A stretch of DNA of 64,000 nt from Megalonaias nervosa (taxonomy: Eukaryota > Mollusca > Bivalvia > Unionida > Unionidae). Numbering within the stretch: position 1 is the stretch's first letter; the number at the start of each line of letters is the position of its first letter. The translations under genes were made by a program, and so were the position numbers. Under the pieces are notes generated by a model. It did not search any database. It was not told the origin of the DNA and saw only the letters and a program-made list of their open reading frames with translations. Shown here one piece after another: positions 20,263-29,764 of the stretch. The stretch is from NCBI GenBank assembly GCA_016617855.1, contig JAECUM010004438.1, forward strand, positions 1 through 64,000. Direction: 5' to 3'.

Positions 20263-23200
20263 CTCTAACTTATGATAAATATTTACTTCCTTCAGGAAGT
20301 CTATAATATCAGAAACGCTAACTGTATCAAAGAGCTCCCTAATGTCATGCACATTGTAATAATGATTACGCGTACGTTGGAGGTCGAAACACTCCAACAT
20401 AAAGTGCTAAACGGTGAATGGTTCATTGCAAGCTACACACTCTGGTGGGTCTACTCCTTTTAGTATGTAGGAGTGGGTTAAATAAGTATGACCAATTCGA
20501 ATTCTTGCAATGACTACCTCCTCCCTACGGACGGCTCTGTAGGAAGGAGTCCATTCTCCTAGGGTTGGCTTGATGGCATGAAGTTTGTTATTCACGGCAT
20601 CATTCCATGATGCCTGCCATTTCCGACGCAAACATTCTTTGATACTACGTTTAAAATCAGTATACGGTGTACTAAAATCAGATGGTTCTAGTGATAGGGC
20701 CATTTTAGCAGCGCTGTCTGCTTTGTCATTACCTTTAATTCCAATATGGCTGGGTAACCAACAGTATACAATATTGTGGGAGGTACTCAGCTCAGTATGT
20801 TTCAGGAGAACATTAGCTAATAATGGATTCTCCAGTTTTCTACTATGTAGTGACTGAAGTACTGATAGTGAATCGGATAAGATGATGCTATTTAAAATAC
20901 GCTTGCTTTCAATATATTGCAATGCAAGGTCTATTGCTCTAATTTCGGCTGAAAAAAATGATGTACCATTTGGCAAGCGAACTTTTGTTGTGTGTTTTCC
21001 ACTAACGAAGGCTGCAGCAGTCTTTTCCTGATCTTTTGATCCATCAGTATATATTTTTGTATAATTTTCAAATTGGGCGATTAGTTCATGATAAGAGTTG
21101 TGGAAGATGGAAGGGTTTGTCTCCGATTTTTTTCCATAGTGTAACGTGAAAAGTACCTTTGGTTGTTGAAGTAGCCAGGAAGGTGTTTCGGAGACGGTCG
21201 TTTTCTGAATTTTTGAAAGATCAATTTTGGTACTGTCAAGGCATGGTAATATTCTAATGCCAAAGGTAGGTGTGACGTTTGGTTTATTGTCATATAAGGT
21301 TTTATATTTGGGTTCAAAAACAGCCGAAAAAGCAGGGTTCAGAGGGTTTGAGCTTAATTTGAGAGCATACTATGAGGAAAACATTTCTCTACGTTGTGAT
21401 AAATGTGGTTCGTTCGCTTCAACGAGTAGGCTTTCGCACGGGGATGTCTTAAATGCCCCCAAGGCAAGTCTTATTCCTTGATGATGAATTGGGTCTAGTA
21501 TCTTCAAATAGGACATCCTGGCTGAATCATAGTCAACGCAACCATAGTCTAATTTCGAGCGAGTAAATGTTCTGTATAAACTGAGTATGACTTTCCTATC
21601 AGCACCCCAGTCAGTGTGCGCTACTACTTTAAGTAAATCTAGGGATTTCAAGCATTTAGCTTTCAAATTCTTAAGGTGTGGATTAAAGTCAGTTTTCTGC
21701 CGCAGACAATACCTAAAAATTTTGCTTCCTCAACAACTGGAATAGGTGTTCCGTCCAGCGTGAGTTTAGGTCCATCGTGATGTCTTCGTAACTTGCAGAA
21801 ATGCATACATACAGTTTTTGAGTTCGAGAATTTGAAACCGTTAGTATTGGCCCAATTTTGAATCTTGTTGATATTTTGCTGTAATTGTCTTTCAATTGTA
21901 TGCATGTGCTTGGATCGGCAACATATTAAAAAGTCATCAACATATAGAGAGCAATCCACACCGGGAGTCAGACACTTGGTGATGCTATTAATTTTTATGT
22001 TGAAAAGCGTCACGGATAAAATACTGCCCTGGGGCACACCCATTTCTTGATCGTGCATATCAGAGACGGTGGAGCCCACTCGTACCTTGAATTCCCTGTC
22101 TGAGAGAAAGTTTGCTATGAACGAGGGCAGTCGGCCTTTTAGACCCAGATCGTGTAGGTCATTTAGTATTCCGTACTTCCACGTTGTGTCATAGGCCTTT
22201 TTGAAATCAAAGAAAACCGCTACTAAGTATTCTTTCTTGATGAAAGCGTCGCGAATAAATGTTTCCAGTCTAACCAGATGATCATTGGTACTACGACCAT
22301 AACGAAAGCCACTTTGGAAAGGAGATATTAAATTGTTGGTTTCCAAATACCATACAAGCCGAGAATTGATCATTCGCTCCAATGTTTTGCATACGCAGCT
22401 AGTTAATGATATAGGTCTATAGTTGGTAGGATCTGCGCTATCTTTGCCTGGTTTGGGAATTGGTATTACTATTGCTTCTTTCCAAATGTTTGGTACATTA
22501 CCAGTAATCCATAAATCATTGAAGATTTCCAGAAGAACTGTTAAGGATGGTTCTGGAAGGTGTTTTCAAAAACTGGTAATGTATATCGTCAGGCCCAGCG
22601 GATGTATCATGGGCCTTATTCAAAGATTCCATAAGCTCCGACAATGAAAACGGTTGGTTATAACTTTCTGAGTTATTCGATGTGAATTTCAACCGTGTTT
22701 TTCCTTTTTGAGCTTTTAGTCTTCGGAAAGCTTCTGAATAATTAGACGATGAGGAATTTTTTGGAGAAAGAATCAGCAAGTACATTAGCTATTTCATGCT
22801 TGGTATTGAAATTGTTGTTATTTATCTTCACATGTCGGAATGAATTGTATTTTCCCTTTCCATTTATTTTGCGGATCGTATCCCAAACTTTCCTTATTGA
22901 GGAACGAGAGTTTAAAGTTGAAACATATTTTTTCCATGAAACTCATGCACTTTCTTTAATTATGCGCGAGCTTTGGCCCGAACAATACGGTACTGAGTGA
23001 AGTTTTCAGGCGTTGGGCGATTTTAAATTTTTTTCAGTGCTTCTCGGCGTTGTCTAATGGCTTCTTTACATTCTTTAGTGAACCACGGTTTTGGGGTTCT
23101 TTTACAATTCGGCGAGGACTTAGGAATGGATTCTTCTGCAATCTCAATTAAGACGGATGTAAATTGTCGAATAGGATCAATATCGTTTAGGACGGGTTTC

Positions 23201-23943
23201 CTGTTAATTCTAGCTGTACAAAGTGTTTCAAACTTGCCCCCGTCAGCTTTCTTTAAATTCCACTGTGGAATCGTGTCATCAATTGTAACGTTGGTGTTCT
23301 TAAGAGAGATTGGAAAGTGATCACGGCTGTGAAGGTCATCAGCTACCTTCCAATTATAATCCAAAAGTAGTGAAGGAGAACAAATTGTCAAGTCGATACA
23401 AGTGTATGTACCAGTTCCTGGGTGCAAGTACGTCGGAGATTTGGTATTAAATAGACACAAGTCGTGTCTAGTAATAAAATCTTCAACCTTTTTGCCCCTG
23501 TCGCTTATGTAATTTGATCCCCATAAAATATTATGGGCATTAAAATCACCGAGTAAAACAAATGGTGCAGGAAGTTGTTGAACAAGCGTGTCTAATTCGT
23601 TTGGTAATAAGTTGGCGTTTGGTGGTATATAAATAGAACAAAAAGTAATCACTCGATGTAGAGTGACACTCACAGCAATGGCTTGCAAATTTGTGTTTAA
23701 AGGAATGACGGTATGTGGGACTCTATTGTTCACAGCAATAGAAACCCCTCCCGAGGCCTTGTCAACATTCTGTAATTAGATGTTAAACAGGGAGTAGTTT
23801 TTAAGTGTGATGTTGTCCGTTTCTTTTAAAAAGGTTTCCTGAAGGCATAGTATTGCAGCATCATATTCGTTTAAAAGCAGAAGAATTTCATTGTAATTGG
23901 CTTTAAGTCCTCGACAATTCCATTGTATGATCGTCTTCTTCAT
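20263..23943 (-). pseudogene. LINE copy 4 ORF2, multiply frameshifted
   Basis: Endonuclease (23943 to about 23020), RT (22785 to about 21370, including 'SLYVDDFLICC') and RNase H (20976-20407, 'WLPSHIGIKGNDKAD') are recognisable but fall in separate frames because of indels near 22990-23030, 22565, 21660-21700 and 20975. The usual stop codon near 20263 is also altered. Confidence 0.85.
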
Positions 23944-24011
23944 TATAAGTTTAGATTGGAGATTTTGGAGCTAGGTTAGACTTTTCGCGGAGAGAATCTA
24001 TATGGTTATTT

Positions 24012-25308
24012 CTACGGAGGAAGTACGGGGATGATTATTTGTTAGGTCTGGAGCTACTTTGAGAACATGGAGCAGCATCTTCTGCATCCATGCTCTCAAT
24101 GTCACCAAACCTGTTATAGAGTTTGATGGGGTCTTCTGACCCCTTTTGCTGCCGATTTCCTTGTGATCTGTTTTTGTTCTTAGGTGATTTAAGTTGTTGG
24201 GTATTATTGAATGTTGTTTGGGTAGATGCCGTGGTTTTTTGTGCTTGGTAATGGGGGGTATTAGTGCTTGATGTTGACTCGGGTGCATCTGTCTGCGTTT
24301 GAGCGTCCTTCGTTGCCTTGGGATTGTTCTTCACTACAGTGGAGAAGGATGGGCCAGGAAGAGATGTTTTGCCTGTACAAGCTTTCTGGCCTCTGGATAG
24401 GGAATGTTGGATGTGTATTTAACCCTCTGTATTTCCTTCTCCTGTTTCCAGGTATCAGAATCCTTGGAATTGGCGTGGTGCTGTTTTCCACAGTTGACAC
24501 AATGCGGAGTGGCTCTACACTCAGATTCCTGGTGAGAGTGATCTCCGCATCGGCCACATATTTGGCTTCTTGAGCAGCGGTCTTCATGATGACCATATTT
24601 CTGACACTTATAACATCGAAGTGGATTAGGGATGTACACATCAACTTTCACTTGCAGAAAGCCAACTTTTACCACTCTGGTTACCGTTGGCTTGTTGAAG
24701 GTGAGTATAATGGTGTTGGTGTCCTGCAGGTTGTTGTTACGTTTAATACGTATTCTACGGACTGCAGTGACACCTTCGTTTTTCATCCCTTCAATGATAT
24801 CCGTGTCGCTGACTCCAGCCAAGTCACGACAGCGAATCACGCCTTTGGACGAATTGAGTGTTGTGTGGGCGAACGAGGTCACTGGAATATCGAAAAAGGT
24901 TCTCATTTTCTTGAGGTTTTCTGTTTGACCTCGTCGCTCACACTCGACAAGTAGGCAGCCCGATTTTAACTTTTTAACACCTTTTGGTGTTCCAATCAGT
25001 CCCATAATTGTTTTCTCGATCACAAACGGAGAGAGTACATTAAGCGGTTTTGTGGCATCTTTAGACTGTATAACCATGAAGCGTGGAAATGAATCCACAC
25101 CACATGGTTCGTCATCTGAGTCAGATCCAGTTTTGGTACGCTTGAGTTGATTTTTTTTTTAAATATCCATGTTGGTGGATTTAACATTCAGCACCCGTGC
25201 TCCCCGCCCACCAAGGAGCCCAACAAGGGGACACTTTTCAAGTGCCAGGGATACACAGATGTTATACTCAGTAGGTAAATTCACCTCCTGATTCATCCCA
25301 TAAGACAT
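24012..25308 (-). pseudogene. LINE copy 4 ORF1, frameshifted
   Basis: The zinc-knuckle ORF1 is split near 24340-24370 (loss of one base in a T run) and near 25150-25160 (a T-run expansion introducing a stop), so leader, knuckle domain and tail are in different frames. The knuckle domain itself (25098-24334) remains open. Confidence 0.85.
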
Positions 25309-25719
25309 ACTCAGTCGGTAAAATTACCTCCCAATTGACCCGCTGAGCCACCGCCTTCTAGGAAGTCTTCTAAAACTTGGAAAAGGAAAAGTTAAAGGGA
25401 TAGAATGTAGGGGCAACGGTGGTATCAAGAGAGATACAACGAGAAAGATAAAGAAAGTGAACGAGAAATAAAGACCTCCTAGGGCTGGGCGTGTCCAGCC
25501 GATTTGTCGAGACCGGGCCCATCCCGACCACCCGTCTAGAAGAAGTAGAGGCCAAAGTAGTGTATTGCATCGGAAAGCCTCTGCTCAACTACCAGGATCC
25601 GTTCCTCCTCCGACACGGGTCGCAACCCACGGCAAACAGGTTGCCTCTACTTAGTCGCCTCTTACGACACGTAGCGAGGCACGGCGGACCAATTCTACAA
25701 CCCCGGACCCGCAGGGGGA

Positions 25720-25734
25720 CAATTCCAGCAAAGG
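25720..25734 (+). repeat. Right target-site duplication of LINE copy 4
   Basis: Exact second copy of CAATTCCAGCAAAGG; the Polinton penton-like frame resumes here. Confidence 0.95.
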
Positions 25735-27072
25735 AAATAGCGCTAGCACAATTACGAGTTTATCATAGCTGGCCTAATATCAGGTCAAAACCGTTTGGTG
25801 GACAAACAGCAAATAATTCACTGGTATTTGCGAATAAGAATAAACCGGATGGAATTCCTGATTGGCAAGTTGTTGGAATTACAACGGGCAGTTATCAAAT
25901 AGACGAGATTAATGATGAGTTCCAACGCAGAATTAAATCTATCACACTGAAAGAATCTAAAATAGCGATTACTGCTTACGAACCAACACTATCAGCGGTT
26001 ATTGAAATAAATTCTCCTGATTACCTCGTAGATATTTATTAAAGCTCGATCAGATCAGTGTTAGGATGGCCTGAAGTCGCACCTGTTTATAATGGAGTTT
26101 CAGAACCAACTAAAATGAATTTAAAACGAGTGAAGAAAAAATCATTTAAAATCCTGAATATCGAGATAAATATCCATGGAGATATATAGTATTTGAATTT
26201 GATCCTAACAACGATACATATTACTTTACCGATTTTGACGATAAAAGGATCCCCAAGATAACTAGATCAGCATTTACTGTTATCAAGACGCCAAGAGCGC
26301 GGGATCGAGAGATTGTTGATGAAGAATTTTTAAAATATTTTTTAGATCTTTTTAAGCCTGAATACGATAAAACGTTTAATGATTTAAGAAGTTTACTTAT
26401 TTCATTATCTCAACATTATGACGATGGTGTAAAAAATCAGATAATTGAGTCAATAAAACATTTAAATGGGATGTTACTCGATTTATACATCGCCTATCGA
26501 AGTATTATAAACATTGCGACTGAACTCGATGGAAATTTTTACACAGATCTAAAACGTAAGCAAATATTTCTTAATCATTATAAAATAACAGAAAAAGATT
26601 TACAAAAACTCATTATACCAGATTTAAATAACGCTAAAATGAAGAAATCACTTGACGATCTTATTGAATAATATTATCCGGGAGTAATTGAATCGTGGAG
26701 AAAAATAGCCCCACCACCGGTTATACTAAAACACAATAACAACCCTTTTGGTGCCGGACGTCATATATCGCCAGGCATTGTAAACATAACAACAACAATT
26801 GCAGTCAATCTGGTATGCGATGTTATTGAAGGTAGCTATCAGGTAGATCTTTCTAAGTCTAACCAGGCCCAGCAAGGGTACATATTATACAGTTTTAGTC
26901 CATTGCCCCCTCCCCAGGTTGGTTAACTGTATCAGAGCCAATTAACCCCGTGTACCTGCGAGTTCATAATCCGTTATTATCAAGGATACACTTTAAACTT
27001 ACAGACCAAAGCAATCGCATTCTGGACACAAGAAATGAAGAACTAAATATAAATCTGTATGTGAAATCATAA
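25735..27072 (+). pseudogene. Penton-like minor capsid protein, main part, with stops, shifts and a large internal insertion
   Basis: Continuation of the gene begun at 19842. It opens with jelly-roll-type strands ('RVYHSWPNIRSKPFGG', 'GITTGSYQIDEIND', 'SSIRSVLGW'), has a stop at 26040 with the frame open beyond, and shifts frame near 26150. After a roughly 190-residue Lys/Asp/Leu-rich segment not expected in the core family, the conserved second part returns ('GRHISPGIVNITT', 'CDVIEGSYQ'). A further stop (26669-26671) and a frameshift in the C-rich tract near 26910 precede the ending 'FKLTDQSNRILD' to TAA at 27070-27072. Role by family: pentameric vertex protein of the capsid (single jelly roll). 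The internal segment may be a surface domain. Confidence 0.7.
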
Positions 27073-27619
27073 TGCGTTTTTATCACAATGCGTTATCATA
27101 ACAAAAAAAAAAATATCCGGATGCATAGTGCTTGTCTATGATACATAATAGTTGGTATACAATACAGTATAGTATATACTTGTAAATATATATAACCTTA
27201 CCGGCGGTCTCATTCAATGCTAATCGGCAACTTTCCCTATGTGGCAACCAGTAACTGACAAAATAATAATACTGTATTCTTTGTTTACATAAAATCCGCG
27301 CACAAGATTTCTCATAGTGCACAATCGAAATCTATTGTCTAGAAGGCTGTGGCTGCATATTGATTATTCCATAACGGCTGTGTATCTGTGACCGATTACT
27401 GCGTAAAGTTATTTTAAGAATACGCTATGACTAAATCAATTTCCTTGGTAACGGCTTACGCATAGACTCAGTGTTAATGCAGAATTATATATATTTTTTG
27501 GAAACTAGAAATATAAAATCCCATTTTACACAGAAAACTGTGGTTTTTGTTACTGTAGTTTTTAGGAAATAGGCTATTGGTAAACACATACTAACTTTTT
27601 CAGTATGTATTTATAACAA

Positions 27620-27690
27620 GGTCCGATAGCTCAATTGATAGCGCGTAGAAACTCTCATCCGGAGGGTCATGGTTCGAAACCCGAGAAAGA
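27620..27690 (+). repeat. tRNA-like sequence, probably a SINE head
   Basis: Has a recognisable A box (TAGCTCAATTGATAGCGCG) and B box (GGTTCGAAACC) at normal spacing. The acceptor stem does not pair with the 3' side and the D stem has a mismatch, so it is not a functional tRNA. Probably a tRNA-derived SINE fragment or tRNA pseudogene inserted in the Polinton. Confidence 0.55.
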
Positions 27691-27758
27691 CATATGTCTG
27701 CGGGAGGCGATTTTAGGCCAAGATTTATAATCTATTGGGGGCTCCAGCCCCCCCCCCC

Positions 27759-27862
27759 GTCTTCAGAGTACACCAATCCACTACGTCAACACGTGGTGGA
27801 TTCACTTTTGTGAATCACCCATTGGTTGATCATTATGGGTTGGTGTGCTGGCGTGAAGACGG
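27759..27862. repeat. Long imperfect hairpin
   Basis: Opens with GTCTTCA and ends with TGAAGAC. The arms pair imperfectly through a CACCAA/TTGGTG block, and the centre is GTGGATTCAC-TTTT-GTGAATCACC. Could be a miniature inverted-repeat element or a structural site. Confidence 0.5.
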
Positions 27863-27967
27863 CATTTCATCATATCATCATCATATCATCTCATCAAAAA
27901 TATACAGCGGGGGGTGATATGAGGTCGTGACCTTGTGACTTCACTAAAGGGGTACCCCACACAAGGG

Positions 27968-28325
27968 CCATTCCAAAAGTCACATCGCAAACTAAAAATA
28001 AACCTAATGAGATTCCAGGTCACAAAGACCAATCAGCCTTTGAGTTTCTAGAGCTTCGGTTACGGATATCTAGGAATTCTTGTAAGGGAATAAACATCAT
28101 CTGATTGGTCACTAAAATAAGACCTACACGTGTATAAACAACCCTCTGAGTTTCTAGAGTTTCGGTTACGGATATTTAGGAATTCTTTCGGGGGTAAACA
28201 AATAACACGTACAGACAGCCCTCTGAGCCTCTAAAGTTTCGGTTTCGGATATTTAGGGGTTCTCTTGGGGGTAAATGTCTAAACAAAGAACCTCATTAGG
28301 TTTATCTGATACAACTATGGAATGG
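27968..28325. repeat. Inverted-repeat-bounded cassette with three copies of a ~60-bp unit
   Basis: Outer ends CCATTCCA (27968) and TGGAATGG (28318), plus inner ends ATAAACCTAATGAG (27998-28011) and CTCATTAGGTTTAT (28292-28305), form inverted termini. Inside are three diverged copies of a unit containing TTTCGGTTACGGATAT followed by GGAATTCT, near 28037, 28143 and 28222. This looks like a miniature non-autonomous element or an iteron-like array. Confidence 0.6.
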
Positions 28326-28393
28326 TAGATCGAATATCACCTCGCGCTGTATATTTTTGTTTATTTTTATATTAAATATACACTCATTATATA

Positions 28394-28828
28394 ATGAATT
28401 TTGAAAATATCAATGTCATTGTTTCTGCGATTAAAAAATTACAACATAACGGTATCAATGTATCTGACAATCTTAATGCTGAAAAGATTCTATGTGATTT
28501 TGACTCATTACAACAACGAAAGAACGAGAACAGATTCACGCTATCTGCTGATTATAAATTCATGAAAATTATCCAACAAGGAATGTTAAAGTCACTGGCA
28601 ACTGTCACTGATGATCAGGTAAAGTTATTTGTGCCTCTCTCAAACGCTATTGACAAAATCAAGCTAGAATTATCTGATGGATACGAACAGAAAAAGATTA
28701 TGAACTTTCGTATAAGACAGTTAAGAGAGCATTGTGAAAATACGAGTGAAAATACGAGTGAAAATGACAGCGATTATGATGGACCATTGACTGTGATAAT
28801 AGCTAAACAAAATCCTTGGGGAAACTAA
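28394..28828 (+). CDS. Polinton orphan gene, hypothetical 144-residue protein
   Basis: Intact frame from ATG in TTATATAATG, the start context shared by other genes of the element. It is helical and Lys/Asp/Asn-rich, with a C-terminal acidic stretch holding a short duplication ('ENTSENTSENDSDYDG'). I recognise no domain, transmembrane segment or signal peptide. Its location between structural and replication modules, where accessory genes accumulate in Polintons, suggests an accessory protein. Confidence 0.55.
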   Translation: MNFENINVIVSAIKKLQHNGINVSDNLNAEKILCDFDSLQQRKNENRFTLSADYKFMKIIQQGMLKSLATVTDDQVKLFVPLSNAIDKIKLELSDGYEQKKIMNFRIRQLREHCENTSENTSENDSDYDGPLTVIIAKQNPWGN

Positions 28829-28976
28829 ATTCTCTGCTTAGTATAATGCAACCTACACATATTGACAAGTATTGTATCAAATAACTAACCATTATGTTTC
28901 AGTAGGTATCAAGTACAATATTGCCCGTGCTTGTTGTGCAAAGTTTTTCGTTGAGTTTGCTAGTTTTCGTTGGGTC

Positions 28977-29172
28977 AAAACCCCAGGAAGGTTAACGGGA
29001 ATTAACATTAGATTTTAAATGTGTTGATCAAAAACTGTTTTTTTCCAGTTCTTTTGCTCGTATTGTGTAGAATTTTGCTAGCGAATTACGAAAAAAATCC
29101 GGAAAAAAACCAGTTTTTCATCGATAAATTTAAAACCTAATGTTAATTCCCGTTAACCTTCCTGGGGGTTTT
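28977..29172. repeat. Palindromic MITE-like element
   Basis: Outer arms of about 44 bp are almost perfectly complementary (AAAACCCCAGGAAGGTTAAC on the left; its complement GTTAACCTTCCTGGGGGTTTT, read in two blocks, on the right). Pairing continues inward through an AAAAACTG/CAGTTTTT block, so most of the 196 bp could fold into one hairpin. No coding capacity. Confidence 0.7.
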
Positions 29173-29452
29173 ACCCTCAGAATTTGTCAAAATCTGACTG
29201 ATTTTCACTGGTTTTTGGTCATTTTTCATGCAAAAAACGAGATTTTCGAAAAAAAAACGCGGTTTTCAGAACAAAATCAAAGAAATAAAAAAAAAAAATT
29301 AAATAAAATTATTTTTATTTGCAGTACTTGAGATCCAAATTCACTGAAATGTTTTTACAAAGTATGGACAATCCGGATAGCTCTTGACATTAACTCGTAT
29401 CTAGTATAAGCGGATAACTACGATATTTATCATTATGCTTGACGGAGCGCTT

Positions 29453-29462
29453 AATCATTTGG
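29453..29462 (+). repeat. Left target-site duplication of LINE copy 5
   Basis: AATCATTTGG, repeated at 35228-35237. Because the LINE tail is also TTGG-rich, the exact edge is ambiguous by a few bases. Confidence 0.85.
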
Positions 29463-29764
29463 TTGGTTGGTTGGTTGGTTAGTTGAATTTTTACGGCGCA
29501 CCAGCACTATGAGGCTATTTAGCGCCATACAAAAGGTTATATCGTTCATCATTTAAAAGTGGTAAAAGGTTTCGTATCGACCAGCGGTACGAAACCAGAC
29601 AGTTGAAGGTAAAAAGATAAAATGGTAACGGTGATAAATAAATAAAGTTTCCCGATCAACGGGGAGTGCAAATGATGTATGACAACGAGAACAGATGAAA
29701 GGTAATTAAAATCTAACGACGGTATATATAGCACATAAAACTGTTCAAGGTGATAGCATATAAG

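Larger units (their letters stand above)
19969..25719 (-). mobile_element. LINE copy 4, full length, inserted in the Polinton penton gene
   Basis: 5751-bp minus-strand LINE of the same family, bounded by a perfect 15-bp target-site duplication. It has the TTGG-repeat 3' tail at its left edge and the complete 5' terminus at its right edge. Both reading frames are broken by several small shifts, so it is older or less constrained than copies 1, 3 and 5. The insertion separates the penton-like gene into two parts and adds a reading frame at the 5' edge that runs from LINE antisense sequence into the penton frame. Confidence 0.95.
27073..28393. other. Non-coding 1.3-kb stretch between penton-like gene and orphan gene
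   Basis: I see no protein gene here. It holds a tRNA-like sequence (27620-27690), a C-run, a long imperfect hairpin (27759-27862) and an inverted-repeat-bounded cassette with a triplicated unit (27968-28325). These may be later small insertions into the Polinton or its own regulatory/replication region; the sequence does not decide. Confidence 0.5.
28829..29462. other. Non-coding stretch with a large hairpin
   Basis: Contains the near-perfect inverted repeat at 28977-29172 and T/A-rich sequence, ending at the insertion site of LINE copy 5. No gene seen. Confidence 0.5.

Noticed and set aside
27620..27690. Functional tRNA gene
   Set aside because: Good A and B boxes, but the acceptor stem does not close and the D stem is mismatched.
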